DNA of 64,000 nt from an uncultured Bacilli bacterium (GTDB taxonomy: Bacteria; Bacillota_I; Bacilli_A; RF39; UBA660): positions 37,876-101,875 of the forward strand of contig CAKOPK010000003.1 of the NCBI GenBank assembly GCA_934099115.1. Reading direction: 5' to 3'. The position numbers and the translations under genes are program-made. The notes beneath the pieces were generated by a model. The model did not search any database. It was not told where the DNA came from and saw only the letters and a list, made by a program, of their open reading frames with translations. Positions 1 through 9,412 of this stretch are shown here, piece by piece; the first letter of the stretch is position 1; the number at the start of each line of letters is the position of its first letter.

Positions 1-1803
1 TTCTTTATTCAAATTTTCAACTTCTAATTTACTAATCTCAATTTTCTCTATTAATTCATTTAATCTTAATTTATCATTTAAAATTGCGCCCTTTCTACTA
101 GAACCACCCGTAACAGAACCCCCAGAATAAAGAATATCTCCTTCTAAAGTAACAATACGATATTTATATTCTAAAATATTACCCAATCTATTTAAAGTAT
201 CCATATCATTAACTACTAAAACATTCCCTAATTGATTTTTCATAATATTGTCATACATCTTATCGTATTCTATTAAAGAACTAGCCACATTTATAAATCC
301 TGGTTCATTCTTAATCTTATTTAAATCACTTTCTGGAATACTTCTTTCTTTTATAATATCTAAAGGGAAAAATGTCGCTCTTCCTAAATGATTATTTTTT
401 AAAAAATCAATGCACTCCTTAGCTCCATTTAAATCATCTACTACTAAAAAGTTATTAGCATTTGCCATAACTGTTTCTATAGCAACTTCATATATCTTAT
501 TAGTTTTTATTAAATTACCAATTGTATTATGAACTTTTGTTAATCGCATATTATTTAATACACTTCGAACTGCATTTGGCATTTTACTATTATTTTCAAT
601 ATTACTCTCTAATATTTCTTTTTTATTTTGTAAAATTAATATTTCTTTATTTAAATTATTAATTTTTGCCATTAATTGATTACGTTCTACTTTACCCGTT
701 ATAATCTTATTATCCAGCTCATCTTTTTCAATAGACTTTTCTTTAATATCACTAATAATATCATCTAATTTAGCTCTCTCTGTTTTCATTTCATTCTTTA
801 AACTTAATTGTTCTTCTTTAAGTTTAATAAGAGCTTCTTCTATCTTATCTTTATCCGTATCATATTTCTGACGTTCTAAAGTAACCAATTTTTCTGCTTC
901 TAAACTAGCTAAATTTTCTGTTAATTTAACATATTCATTATTTTTCTCTGTTATCTGTTCTTCTAATTTTAAATTATCTAATTTTAATTTTTCTAATTTA
1001 GAATTATCCTCACAATTTAATTTAGATACTTCTGCCAGTGTTTTTTCTAAACATTCAACTTCATTCTTAATTTTTTTATAGTCAACATTAATTTTTGCTA
1101 TATCGCCTGCAATTAAAGCAATCTCTATATTTTTTAATTCTTCTTTTAGCTCTAAATATTTATGAGCAATTTCACTTTGCTTTTTTAAAGGTTTTACTGT
1201 GTTTTCTAACTCATCAATAACCAGTTTTATTCTAGCTAAATTTTCTTTAGTTTTTTCTAATTTTTTTAAACTTATTTCTTTTCTTTTCTTATATTTTAAT
1301 ACACCAGCTGCATCTTCAAAAATAGTTCTTCTAGCTTCCGGTTTACTATTAATAATATCTGAAACGCTTCCTTGAGAAATAATATTAAACGAATCATTAC
1401 CTGCTCCTGTATCTAAAAACAAATCAGTGACATCTTTTAATCTTACTTTACTATTATTAATATAATATTCATTTTCTCCAGTATTATATATAACTCTTTT
1501 AACCTCAATACTAGTAAAATCACTATTTAAATAATGGTCTGTATTATCAAACGTTAAAGCAACATATGCTCTAGTTTGTGGCCCTCTAGTCTTAGAACCA
1601 GAAAATATGACATCACTCATAGTATCACTACCACGTAGTGATTTTACAGATTGTTCTCCTAAAACCCAACGTACAGCATCTACAATATTACTTTTGCCAC
1701 TTCCATTGGGACCAACAATCGCTGTTATTCCATCCTTTATTTCCAAATCTATCTTATCTGCAAATGATTTAAAACCAAATGCACGTATACTCTTTAAATG
1801 CAC
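1..1803 (-). CDS. smc: Chromosome segregation ATPase SMC, N-terminal 601 codons (runs off the window)
   Basis: SMC is the large ATPase subunit of the bacterial condensin that compacts and segregates the chromosome. The reading frame starts at a GTG at 1803 (product begins MHLKSIRAFGFKSFADK) and is open to base 1, so the 3' half is missing. The Walker A loop GPNGSGKS lies at about residues 31-38, followed by LGEQSVKSLRG. A long charged coiled coil follows, then the hinge, recognisable near the window edge from ILYSGGSVTGGSSRKGAIL, and the start of the returning coil. It lies 16 bases after rnc, the usual rnc-smc pair in Firmicutes. No ATG in frame fits better than the GTG. Confidence 0.96.
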   Translation of the reverse strand, partial: MHLKSIRAFGFKSFADKIDLEIKDGITAIVGPNGSGKSNIVDAVRWVLGEQSVKSLRGSDTMSDVIFSGSKTRGPQTRAYVALTFDNTDHYLNSDFTSIEVKRVIYNTGENEYYINNSKVRLKDVTDLFLDTGAGNDSFNIISQGSVSDIINSKPEARRTIFEDAAGVLKYKKRKEISLKKLEKTKENLARIKLVIDELENTVKPLKKQSEIAHKYLELKEELKNIEIALIAGDIAKINVDYKKIKNEVECLEKTLAEVSKLNCEDNSKLEKLKLDNLKLEEQITEKNNEYVKLTENLASLEAEKLVTLERQKYDTDKDKIEEALIKLKEEQLSLKNEMKTERAKLDDIISDIKEKSIEKDELDNKIITGKVERNQLMAKINNLNKEILILQNKKEILESNIENNSKMPNAVRSVLNNMRLTKVHNTIGNLIKTNKIYEVAIETVMANANNFLVVDDLNGAKECIDFLKNNHLGRATFFPLDIIKERSIPESDLNKIKNEPGFINVASSLIEYDKMYDNIMKNQLGNVLVVNDMDTLNRLGNILEYKYRIVTLEGDILYSGGSVTGGSSRKGAILNDKLRLNELIEKIEISKLEVENLNKE

Positions 1804-1819
1804 AACATATCATCCTTTA

Positions 1820-2473
1820 CTATCTCTTTTTTGCACACTTTTTTAGTGCATCCTCTGCTGCCTTTTGTTCTGCTTCCTTTTTACTCTTACCAACACCAGA
1901 CCCATAAACAATTCCATCAATAATAACTTCAAATTTAAAAGTTTTATCATGACTAGGGCCTATCTCAGAAACTAAACGATATTCCAAAGATTTTTTATCA
2001 GTTTGAACCATTTCTTGCAACCTAGATTTAAAATCGCCTAAAAATACATGATGTTCTTTAATATATGGCTTTAAAATAGTTAATGCATAATCCTTAGCCA
2101 CTTGAAAACCTTTATCTAAATAGATAGCTCCTAAAACGCTTTCAAAACAATCTGCAATAATAGTATCATTAATATTTTTTATTTGACCATTTCCAACTCT
2201 AATATGTTTATCAATACCTATATCCTTAGAATATTGAGCTAAAGCACTCTCACAAACAAAACTAGCACGTATCTTAGATAGTTCTCCTTCTCCTACATCT
2301 AAATGCTTATAAAAATATTCGCTTGAAATTAATTGTAATACAGCATCTCCTAAAAATTCTAATCTTTCATAATTAGAACCACCATGCTCATTAGAATAAC
2401 TACTATGAGTTAAAGCAAGCTCTAATAAATCTTTATTTTCTATTTTTATATTATACTTTTCTAAAAAATTCAT
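1820..2473 (-). CDS. rnc: Ribonuclease III
   Basis: Double-strand-specific endoribonuclease that processes rRNA precursors and structured mRNAs. The N-terminal domain carries the signature ERLEFLGDAVL with the acidic metal ligands, and the C-terminal third is a double-stranded RNA-binding domain starting near DFKSRLQEMVQ and ending in the helix KSKKEAEQKAAEDALKKC. The length, 217 residues, is normal for the family. I chose the ATG at 2473 over an in-frame GTG nine bases upstream because the weak GAG ribosome site is better spaced from it. It is the gene before smc. Confidence 0.96.
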   Translation of the reverse strand: MNFLEKYNIKIENKDLLELALTHSSYSNEHGGSNYERLEFLGDAVLQLISSEYFYKHLDVGEGELSKIRASFVCESALAQYSKDIGIDKHIRVGNGQIKNINDTIIADCFESVLGAIYLDKGFQVAKDYALTILKPYIKEHHVFLGDFKSRLQEMVQTDKKSLEYRLVSEIGPSHDKTFKFEVIIDGIVYGSGVGKSKKEAEQKAAEDALKKCAKKR

Positions 2474-2549
2474 GAATATCACTCGTTTCTATTCTGTCTT
2501 TCTAATTATATCAAATTAACTAAAAAAAATAAACACGTTTGTGTCTATT

Positions 2550-2909
2550 TTATATCCATCTTGAAATATATATCTTTCTTGTAGCTCCCTCTTCATATCT
2601 TTTAAAGATTCCAATAATGCTTTCTACAATTGACCTTAAAATATCTGTTGCACATTTCTTTATCTTTATATTAACTATCTCTTCTTGAAGAGTTTTACGA
2701 AAAAAATAATCATCTACATATTTTCCCATAGTTTTATCTAATTCTTGAGCTCTTAGAGTATCTTCTAAAGAATCAACATTAATCTTAAAAATAAAATCTC
2801 TATATATCCTTACTAATTGAATAGATAAAGAATCTCCTTCTAAAAATGTAGCATTAGTTATTTTATCAAAATTAGGGCAAAAACTTAATCTTATTTTATT
2901 TATTTGCAT
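2550..2909 (-). CDS. Small conserved-looking protein of unknown function
   Basis: A 119-residue soluble protein that I do not recognise. It opens with MQINKIRLSFCPNFDK, has a mixed middle, and ends with a helix rich in hydrophobic residues (LRSIVESIIGIFKRYEEG). There are two cysteines and no membrane segment. The ATG at 2909 has an AAAGGA ribosome site seven bases upstream, while the ATG nine bases earlier overlaps that site. It lies upstream of rnc in the same direction and may be co-transcribed. It is divergent from the VanY-like gene. Confidence 0.65.
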   Translation of the reverse strand: MQINKIRLSFCPNFDKITNATFLEGDSLSIQLVRIYRDFIFKINVDSLEDTLRAQELDKTMGKYVDDYFFRKTLQEEIVNIKIKKCATDILRSIVESIIGIFKRYEEGATRKIYISRWI

Positions 2910-3010
2910 TTGTTTCATCCTTTACTATTTACTTTACAATTCCATATTACAACGGATAATTTCATTTGTCAAATACAAATTTAATAAGTATAATAGAAAT
3001 AGGTGATACA

Positions 3011-3967
3011 ATGAAAAAAACAAAACTTAAAGTAAGAAAACAAGTCTGGATTGTCTTAGCAACCTTTATCTTAATTATTATTCTAGTTAATGTATTTAAT
3101 AATATTCATAAGAATAATCTTTATAAGAAAACCAATGAATATCGTTTAATGCAAGTTGGTTATACTAAAGAAGAAATAAAAGTTTTAGAACAAAATACGA
3201 ACCAACAATTTATTGATACTCTCTTTGATAATCATAAAAATGAAAATATTATCTCATTAATCCAAAACGAATATTATATAAAAGATAATCTTAATCGCTA
3301 TATAGATTTTCTAAATAAAAACAATACCTCAGCACAGGAAGTAATAGCTAGCGTAAACACAAATAATGATTATAATTATTATGAACACAATCTAGACACC
3401 GATACATCTCTTGATTGCTTAATGCTAGTGAATAAATACTATCATTTAAGCGAAAACTACGAGCCTAATGATTTAGTAAATATTAATAATAAATATTATT
3501 ATGGAACAGGTCATAAAGTAAGAAAACCAGCATATGAAGCTTTTATAGATTTATGGAATGCTGCAAACCAAGAAGGAATTTATTTAATCATTAATTCTAG
3601 TTATAGAGATTATGCTTCCCAATCAAGTGTCTACGACAGTTTTAAAAATCAAAAAGGAACAACTTATGCTGATAGTATTGCTGCTCGTCCTGGATATTCT
3701 GAACATCAAACCGGATTAGCGATTGATATATTTAGTAAGGAAAATACAACTTCCAATAACTTTAAAGGTTCAACCGCCCATGTATGGTTACAAAATAATG
3801 CTTACAAATATGGCTTTATAGAAAGATATCAAGAAGGGAAAGAAAAAATAACAGGCTTTGAAGCAGAATCCTGGCATTGGCGTTATGTTGGAGTAGAAAC
3901 CGCTACTTATATTTACAATCATAACATCACTTTTGATGAATATTATGCTTACTTTATCGCAAAGTAA
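3011..3967 (+). CDS. Membrane-anchored D-alanyl-D-alanine carboxypeptidase, VanY/M15B family
   Basis: Zinc carboxypeptidase that trims the terminal D-alanine from peptidoglycan stem peptides outside the cell. A single N-terminal membrane anchor follows a basic start (KKTKLKVRKQVW, then a run of I/L/V). The catalytic domain occupies the last ~150 residues, with the zinc motif SEHQTGLAID and the second motif WHWRYVG, both diagnostic of M15B. The region between anchor and catalytic domain (about residues 45-160) is not recognised. The ATG at 3011 has AGGTGA six bases upstream; an in-frame TTG at 2966 is less likely. No vancomycin-resistance genes are next to it, so a housekeeping role in wall metabolism is more likely than resistance. 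Confidence 0.9.
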   Translation: MKKTKLKVRKQVWIVLATFILIIILVNVFNNIHKNNLYKKTNEYRLMQVGYTKEEIKVLEQNTNQQFIDTLFDNHKNENIISLIQNEYYIKDNLNRYIDFLNKNNTSAQEVIASVNTNNDYNYYEHNLDTDTSLDCLMLVNKYYHLSENYEPNDLVNINNKYYYGTGHKVRKPAYEAFIDLWNAANQEGIYLIINSSYRDYASQSSVYDSFKNQKGTTYADSIAARPGYSEHQTGLAIDIFSKENTTSNNFKGSTAHVWLQNNAYKYGFIERYQEGKEKITGFEAESWHWRYVGVETATYIYNHNITFDEYYAYFIAK

Positions 3968-4004
3968 GCTTTTTATTTTCTAAAGTCCCCCACTTAATTT
4001 TAAC

Positions 4005-4030
4005 AAAAGAAAAAACTCCCAAAGGAGTTA
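4005..4030 (-). terminator. Terminator of the tRNA-Lys-Ile-Glu operon
   Basis: On the minus strand a hairpin with arms AACTCC/GGAGTT and loop TTTG runs into a T-rich tail. It lies just after the CCA end of tRNA-Glu. Confidence 0.8.
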
Positions 4031-4039
4031 AATACAATT

Positions 4040-4116
4040 TGGTGACCAGTATGGAATTCGAATCCATGAATGCTGCCGTGAAAGGGCAGTGTGTTAAGCC
4101 GCTTCACCAACTGGCC
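4040..4116 (-). tRNA. tRNA-Glu (anticodon TTC)
   Basis: A 77-base cloverleaf. Acceptor arms GGCCAGT and ACTGGTC pair with one G-U, the anticodon stem CTGCC/GGCAG encloses loop CTTTCAC, and the T loop contains TTCGAAT. CCA is encoded. It is the last of three tRNAs in one operon. Confidence 0.96.
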
Positions 4117-4119
4117 AAA

Positions 4120-4196
<77 letters not shown>

Positions 4197-4210
4197 ATTA
4201 AACAAAAAAC

Positions 4211-4286
4211 TGGTGTCCCCTTAGGGATTCGAACCCTAGACCCACTGATTAAGAGTCAGTTGCTCTACCAGCTGAGCTAAGGAGAC
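4211..4286 (-). tRNA. tRNA-Lys (anticodon CTT)
   Basis: A 76-base cloverleaf beginning GTCTCCTTAGCTCAG. The anticodon stem ACTGA/TCAGT encloses loop CTCTTAA, giving anticodon CTT. CCA is encoded. It is the first tRNA of the operon. Confidence 0.95.
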
Positions 4287-4310
4287 ATCTTTCTTTCAAA
4301 TTGCTCTTTA

Positions 4311-4338
4311 ATTATAACATAAAAATATGAAAAGGCAA
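4311..4338 (-). promoter_or_regulatory. Sigma-A promoter of the tRNA operon
   Basis: Minus-strand -35 TTGCCT (4333-4338) and -10 TATAAT (4311-4316) with a 16-base spacer, 25 bases before tRNA-Lys. Confidence 0.75.
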
Positions 4339-4449
4339 TACCCAAATTTCATTTTTTTCCTTTTTTTGCAAATTTTCTTTTAAAGTCCCCTATTTTCATT
4401 TTAAATATATAAGAATATATGGTAAAATATTAAACATGAGGTGAAACAA

Positions 4450-4752
4450 ATGAAAAAATATTATCATTCATTAAATAAAGAACAAAAAAAAGAAATAAAA
4501 AAGAAATATCAAGCAAAATATAAAAATACTGAATTAAATACTCGTTTAATCCGTCTTATCATACTAGCTATAATTGGCTACATAACTTCTGTTTATCTAA
4601 TCATCGACTCACTAATAAACGAAACAAATCATATAGGAAGTTTTATAATAGCAATCACTCTTATTATTGCATCTACTCTATTCTTAATAGGAAGTATTAT
4701 AATTAAAATAAACGTTCTAAATAAAATTGCTTTAAAAGAATATAAAAATTAA
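4450..4752 (+). CDS. Small two-pass membrane protein of unknown function
   Basis: A 100-residue protein with a highly basic N-terminus (MKKYYHSLNKEQKKEIKKK) followed by two hydrophobic segments separated by a short polar loop, the second ending in a basic tail. No family recognised. The ATG at 4450 has GAGGTGA upstream; the in-frame GTG at 4441 overlaps that site. A strong terminator follows the stop directly, so it is probably a single-gene unit. Confidence 0.7.
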   Translation: MKKYYHSLNKEQKKEIKKKYQAKYKNTELNTRLIRLIILAIIGYITSVYLIIDSLINETNHIGSFIIAITLIIASTLFLIGSIIIKINVLNKIALKEYKN

Positions 4753-4774
4753 AAGCCATTTGGCTTTTTATTTT
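4751..4774 (+). terminator. Terminator after the small membrane protein
   Basis: Hairpin AAAAGCC-ATTT-GGCTTTT followed by a T-rich tail, overlapping the stop codon of the gene ending at 4752. Confidence 0.8.
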
Positions 4775-4775
4775 A

Positions 4776-4826
4776 CAAAAAAAGAAGAGATTAATCTCCT
4801 ACTTTACATGAGAGATTATCTCTTCT
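4776..4826 (-). terminator. Terminator built into the 3' end of trxA
   Basis: On the minus strand a long arm inside the last codons of trxA (encoding EEIISH) pairs with a copy after the stop. The arms are about 15-16 bases with one bulge, followed by seven T. The stop codon lies in the loop. Confidence 0.8.
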
Positions 4827-5092
4827 ATTTCTTCTTTATTTCTAAAACCAATTACTTTATTTTTTAACTCCCCATTTAGGAAGAAACATATAGTTGGAAT
4901 ACTCATTACCCCAAACTCTCTAGCTAAATCTTCATGCATATCAACATTAATTTTTAGAGTATTAGAATGAATGCTCTCTAATACTGGCCCTAACATTTTA
5001 CAAGGTCCACACCAATCAGCATAAAAATCAACAATCCATAACCCATCTTTAATAACTTCGTTAAAATTCTCATCTTCTAAATATTTAATCAT
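4799..5092 (-). CDS. trxA: Thioredoxin
   Basis: Small cytoplasmic protein-disulfide reductase. The active site WCGPCK is intact near residues 27-32 after the beta strand WIVDFYAD, and the cis-proline motif MSIPTICFF follows. At 97 residues it is slightly shorter than the usual 105-108. Its start overlaps the end of cvpA by eight bases (ATGATTAA), suggesting translational coupling. In Bacillus the same neighbourhood has polX and mutS2 between cvpA and trxA; here they are absent. Confidence 0.93.
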   Translation of the reverse strand: MIKYLEDENFNEVIKDGLWIVDFYADWCGPCKMLGPVLESIHSNTLKINVDMHEDLAREFGVMSIPTICFFLNGELKNKVIGFRNKEEIEEIISHVK

Positions 5093-5822
5093 TTTGATTA
5101 TTCTCCTTAAAACTATCTAAAATATTCTGAGCACCTGCAAAAGTTAACTTTTTATCATTTATTAACTTTTGAGTACTATCTGTTGTAATAACTTCATACT
5201 CTAACATTATACTTAATATTTCCCCATTATATGCATCTTTATTCATATTTTTAGCATATTTATCTTTTAAAGCATTAATATCTTGTATAGCTTGATAGGT
5301 ATTATTAACCATCGTTCCAATAATTGGTGTTTTATCTACAATGCTATTTGCTAAACTAGATTCACTTACCATCTCACTAGTAGTATTAAACTGTAATAAA
5401 ACAAATAAAATAATAAAACTTAAAACTATAGCTTCTAAAAAGCCTAATACTGCTCCTATAATTTTAGAAGGTATTCCAAGAATAATTGTCGCAGCTAAAA
5501 CACGTTCCATAATTCCTGATATTTTAACAATCAAAGACAAAATACTAGATAATACTGTAAATACTAAAATATAAGCAATTCCTTCATATAATAAGATATT
5601 CATAGTTTGTAACCCATCCCAAGAGCCTTTAAAATTTACAAAAGGTGCATACTTAAAGAAAATCTCTGCAACTGGATTTTTTAAATAATAAGATATTACT
5701 ACTAAAGCTATTAATCCAACTAATGCTACTAAACTTCTTATTGCTCCTTTTTTAAAGCCTAATACTGCTCCTGCTAATAAAAATAATATTAAAACAGAAT
5801 CTACAATCGTCAAATTTATCAT
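5085..5822 (-). CDS. CvpA-family membrane protein
   Basis: Four hydrophobic segments in the first ~155 residues with the typical opening (MINLTIVDSVLILFLLAGAVLGFKKG), then a soluble C-terminal tail of about 90 residues. This is the CvpA/YshB architecture, named from colicin V production in E. coli; the biochemical role in Firmicutes is not settled. It is translated just before trxA and divergent from rnhC, matching part of the Bacillus rnhC-zapA-yshB-polX-mutS2 neighbourhood. zapA, polX and mutS2 are missing here. Confidence 0.85.
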   Translation of the reverse strand: MINLTIVDSVLILFLLAGAVLGFKKGAIRSLVALVGLIALVVISYYLKNPVAEIFFKYAPFVNFKGSWDGLQTMNILLYEGIAYILVFTVLSSILSLIVKISGIMERVLAATIILGIPSKIIGAVLGFLEAIVLSFIILFVLLQFNTTSEMVSESSLANSIVDKTPIIGTMVNNTYQAIQDINALKDKYAKNMNKDAYNGEILSIMLEYEVITTDSTQKLINDKKLTFAGAQNILDSFKENNQND

Positions 5823-5900
5823 CTCCTTTTATAATTATATACTAAAGTTTTTGAAAAATAAAGTAATATATGTTATTATAAATAAAAAGAGGTGTCAAGA

Positions 5901-6830
5901 ATGACTATAGTATATAAAGTAAGTGATAATATAAAACCATTAATGATAAATTTTTATCAAGATAGATTTGTAGCTAATCCCCCTATGTATTCCGTATTTC
6001 AAGTAAAAGACTATGACTGCGTAATTACATTATATGAGTCTGGCAAAGTCATGTTTCAAGGTATTGGAGCAGACATAGAAGCAAGCTACTGGCTAGAAGA
6101 AGAAAGAATCAAGAATAATCGTATTATCGACATAACTGGTAAAGAGAAGCCAAAAAAAGAAGAGAAAAAAGTATTTATTAACACAAGTTCAATTGGTTCT
6201 GATGAAGTTGGTACAGGAGATTTTTTTGGTCCTATTGTAGTAACAGCCACTTTTGTATCGAAAGAAAATATAGATTTTTTAATAGATTTAGGAGTTCGAG
6301 ACTCAAAAAAATTAACAGACATAAAAATTAAAACAATAGCCCCAGAAATCATGAAAAAAATCCCCTATTCTACTTATATTCTAACTAATACTAGTTACAA
6401 TAAAAATTGGAGTGAAGACTTAAATATGAATAAAATTAAAGCCATTCTTCACAATAAAGTATTAGTAAATATGAAAAATAAGGGTTATCCATATGATAAG
6501 ATTGTAGTCGATCAATTTGTTTATCCTAAAAAATATTTCGAACATATAAGTAAAGCAACTGAAAAAGTAACAAATATTACATTCATGACGAAAGCTGAGG
6601 ACCAATGCCTAAGCGTAGCAGCTGCATCCATTATATCCCGCTATATATTTTTAGGCGAAATGAAAAAATTAAGCGAAGAACTAGGTAGAGAAATACCAAA
6701 AGGAGCAGGCCCTAACGTAGACCAAGTTGGTGCTCAAATTGTTAAAGAATATGGCTTTTCAAAGTTAACAGAAATTGCTAAACTTAACTTTAAAAACAAA
6801 GACAAAATTAATGAACTATGTAAAAATTAA
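5901..6830 (+). CDS. rnhC: Ribonuclease HIII
   Basis: Cleaves the RNA strand of RNA-DNA hybrids. The product of 309 residues has an N-terminal TBP-like substrate-binding domain (about residues 1-90) and a catalytic core with SSIGSDEVGTGDFFGP, DSKKL, VDQFVYPKKYF and AEDQCLSVAAASIISR, the acidic active-site set of type 2 RNases H. The ATG at 5901 has AAGAGGTG seven bases upstream; an in-frame GTG at 5892 overlaps that site. Confidence 0.96.
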   Translation: MTIVYKVSDNIKPLMINFYQDRFVANPPMYSVFQVKDYDCVITLYESGKVMFQGIGADIEASYWLEEERIKNNRIIDITGKEKPKKEEKKVFINTSSIGSDEVGTGDFFGPIVVTATFVSKENIDFLIDLGVRDSKKLTDIKIKTIAPEIMKKIPYSTYILTNTSYNKNWSEDLNMNKIKAILHNKVLVNMKNKGYPYDKIVVDQFVYPKKYFEHISKATEKVTNITFMTKAEDQCLSVAAASIISRYIFLGEMKKLSEELGREIPKGAGPNVDQVGAQIVKEYGFSKLTEIAKLNFKNKDKINELCKN

Positions 6831-6855
6831 GAGTATCTAAATGCTCTTTTTATTT
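6828..6855 (+). terminator. Terminator of rnhC
   Basis: Hairpin AGAGTAT-CTAA-ATGCTCT followed by TTTTTATTTT, starting at the rnhC stop codon. Confidence 0.8.
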
Positions 6856-6857
6856 TA

Positions 6858-6888
6858 AAAAATAAAAAAGACTGCTCGAAAGCAATCT
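6858..6888 (-). terminator. Terminator of pyk
   Basis: Minus-strand hairpin AGATTGCT-TTCG-AGCAGTCT with a T-rich tail, directly after the pyk stop. Confidence 0.85.
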
Positions 6889-6894
6889 CTAAAA

Positions 6895-8301
6895 CTAATT
6901 TACTTCTTCTATTTTTAAGAAATTAGTTAAGCGAACAACATTATTTACCATAGGTAATCCACCAGTTATTACAATTTTGTCTTCTTTCTTCAAATTAAAG
7001 TATTGAATAGCCTTTGTTTTTACTAATTCTACTAATTTATCAGTATCATCCATAAGAGGAACAATAGTAGTATAAACTCCATAGTTAAGTGCTAAACTTC
7101 TCGCTACTTCTTTAGTAGTACATGTTGCAAGAATTGGAGCAGTTGGTCTAAAGTTACTTACTATCTTAGTACTATAACCACTAATTGCTTCTACTACCAA
7201 AGCCTTAATGTCAACAACATAAGTCAATTCAACTGCACTTTTAGCAATACATTCTGTTCTACCAATTTTTCCTAAATATTGAAAATGATTCATAGCATGA
7301 TTTTCTGTTTCTTCTGCTATAGAAGCCATAAAACTTACAGCTTCAACCGGATACATTCCCATCGTTGTTTCTCCACTTAACATAATAGCATCCGTACCAT
7401 CTAAAACAGCATTCGCTACATCTGTAACTTCTGCTCTAGTTGGACGAGAATTCTTTTTCATGCTCTCTAGCATTTCTGTAGCAACAATACATACTTTTCC
7501 ATGTTCTCTTGCTTTTTTAATAATTTTCTTTTGATAAACTGGTAACAAAGAGATAGGGACTTCTTCTCCAAGGTCTCCTCTAGCAACCATAACACCATCA
7601 CTTACACTTAAAATTTCATCTAAGTTATTAATACCAGTCATACTTTCAATTTTAGATATAATCTTAATATTACTATGTTCTTTATCAATAATTTTTTTAG
7701 CTTCTAAAACATCCTCTTTGCTAGAAACAAATGATAAAGCTAAAAAGTCTCCATCATGTTGACAAGCATAAGTAATATCTACTTTATCTGCATCACTTAT
7801 AAATGGTATATTTAAATCTATTCCTGGTACAAATAAACTTTTCTTATTGCCTAAAATTCCACCATTTCTAACAATACAAGTCACTCCGTCTTCTTCTTTA
7901 GAAATTACTTCAATTTTCATTAATCCATTTTCTAATTGAATAAAATCCCCAACTGATAAACAGTCCAAAGATTCTGGATGATTAACACTAAAGCGTTCTG
8001 CATTTCCAATAACATTTTCTTTAACAATTCTAATAGTATTACCAGGTACTAAAGAAATACCGCCTTCTACTACTTCACCATTTCTAAATTCAGGTCCTTT
8101 TGTATCAAAAAGTAATGCTATATTTAAGTTTTCTTCATCATTAATTCTTTTAACTAAATCTATAACAGTATTCTTTTCTTCATCTGTTGCATGGCTAAAA
8201 TTAACTCTAGCAACATTCATCCCAGCATGAGCCATCTTTTTAAATACTTCATAATCATAACTAGATGGGCCAATACTACAAACTATTTTTGTTTTTTTCA
8301 T
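6895..8301 (-). CDS. pyk: Pyruvate kinase
   Basis: Last step of glycolysis: phosphoenolpyruvate plus ADP to pyruvate plus ATP. Hallmarks are MKKTKIVCSIGPSS at the start, NVARVNFSHA, LLFDTKGPEFR, the catalytic lysine region IKIISKIES and the metal/substrate loop DGVMVARGDLGEEVP, then MLESM and LSGETTMGMYPVEAV. At 468 residues it ends after the regulatory C domain and lacks the extra PEP-utiliser-like domain of Bacillus pyruvate kinase. The ATG at 8301 sits behind AGGGGAGA; an ATG 18 bases upstream overlaps that site. Confidence 0.97.
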   Translation of the reverse strand: MKKTKIVCSIGPSSYDYEVFKKMAHAGMNVARVNFSHATDEEKNTVIDLVKRINDEENLNIALLFDTKGPEFRNGEVVEGGISLVPGNTIRIVKENVIGNAERFSVNHPESLDCLSVGDFIQLENGLMKIEVISKEEDGVTCIVRNGGILGNKKSLFVPGIDLNIPFISDADKVDITYACQHDGDFLALSFVSSKEDVLEAKKIIDKEHSNIKIISKIESMTGINNLDEILSVSDGVMVARGDLGEEVPISLLPVYQKKIIKKAREHGKVCIVATEMLESMKKNSRPTRAEVTDVANAVLDGTDAIMLSGETTMGMYPVEAVSFMASIAEETENHAMNHFQYLGKIGRTECIAKSAVELTYVVDIKALVVEAISGYSTKIVSNFRPTAPILATCTTKEVARSLALNYGVYTTIVPLMDDTDKLVELVKTKAIQYFNLKKEDKIVITGGLPMVNNVVRLTNFLKIEEVN

Positions 8302-8423
8302 CTTACTTCTCCCCTTCATAAAATAAATAATTGCAGATTTAAATAATACTACAAAATAAAGAAAAAATAAAGGTTTTTTCCTTTATTTTTTTATTAAAAT
8401 GTAAATTTACTGTTTAAATTATT

Positions 8424-9368
8424 CTAATTATCACATATATCCAAAATAAATAACTCTAAAGCCATATTTTTATCTATTTTTCCACTCTTTATATTTAAGT
8501 CTAGCTTTGTCAATTTTATTAAAATACTCTCTAACTCTTTTTCTTTATAAGGAAAAATCTTTTTCAAATATTTTTCAAACTGCCAATCTAACAATCCAAG
8601 TTCATTCATTATCGCATATTCTCTTTTATTTTGTTCTAATAATTGCTTAATTTGTAACATAATTCGAAAATCTCTAGCTAATAAAGATACAAGAATTGTT
8701 GGCTCAACTTTCAGTACTTTTAAATCACTTAATAATTCTAAACTTTTTTCAATATCATTGTCTACTACTGCATCTACAAAAAGAAAATTATTAGAATTAA
8801 TAGGCCTAGAAATAATATTTTTGGCATCTTCCATTGTTATATTACAAGGTTCTTTATAATATAGTAATAACTTATTAAATTCACTAATTGCAATATCATA
8901 ATTATTTAAACTAGAAGCTACTATATATTTAGCAACTTCATTATTCATGTTAAAGCCTCTTTGTTTTACTAAACTCATGACTTTATTTTCTATTTCATAA
9001 TATTTCAAATTAGGAATTGATATAATCTCATACTGTTCCTTTATAGCCTTAGTAACTTTTTTTCGCATATCCAATTTAGAATTACAAATAAATATCAAAA
9101 CCGAATTTTCATTTGGTTCCTTTAAATAATTAAGCAACAACTCAGTATCTTTTTCTTTACCTTTATCTGTCCCAAAAAAATTGGCATTCTTTACTATTAT
9201 GTATTTTTTTTCTGCAAACATAGAAAAATATCCTGCTTCTAATATGGCATCTTCTAGTTCATTTACAGTTAAATCAAAGATAGTAATATTCTTACTATCT
9301 TTAATAATTTCATCTATTTTTTCATTAATTAATAAATAACTTTCACCACTTAATAAATATATCTTCAT
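8424..9368 (-). CDS. holA: DNA polymerase III, delta subunit
   Basis: Clamp-loader subunit that opens the sliding clamp. The fold is recognised from MKIYLLSGESYLLINEKIDEI, the AAA-like core with ENSVLIFICNSKLDMRKK, and the collar region containing LVSLLARDFRIMLQIKQLL, a conserved delta-subunit motif. Length is normal. Gene order comEA-comEC-holA matches Bacillus, but rpsT, which usually follows, is absent. ATG at 9368 preferred over a GTG nine bases upstream. Confidence 0.9.
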   Translation of the reverse strand: MKIYLLSGESYLLINEKIDEIIKDSKNITIFDLTVNELEDAILEAGYFSMFAEKKYIIVKNANFFGTDKGKEKDTELLLNYLKEPNENSVLIFICNSKLDMRKKVTKAIKEQYEIISIPNLKYYEIENKVMSLVKQRGFNMNNEVAKYIVASSLNNYDIAISEFNKLLLYYKEPCNITMEDAKNIISRPINSNNFLFVDAVVDNDIEKSLELLSDLKVLKVEPTILVSLLARDFRIMLQIKQLLEQNKREYAIMNELGLLDWQFEKYLKKIFPYKEKELESILIKLTKLDLNIKSGKIDKNMALELFILDICDN

Positions 9369-9412
9369 AACTACCACATCTCTATTATAACATTAAACTT
9401 TCAAGAAATATA

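Noticed and set aside
3011..3967. Vancomycin resistance role for the VanY-like gene
   Set aside because: No vanA/B-type ligase, vanH, vanX or two-component genes nearby; a general wall carboxypeptidase is simpler.
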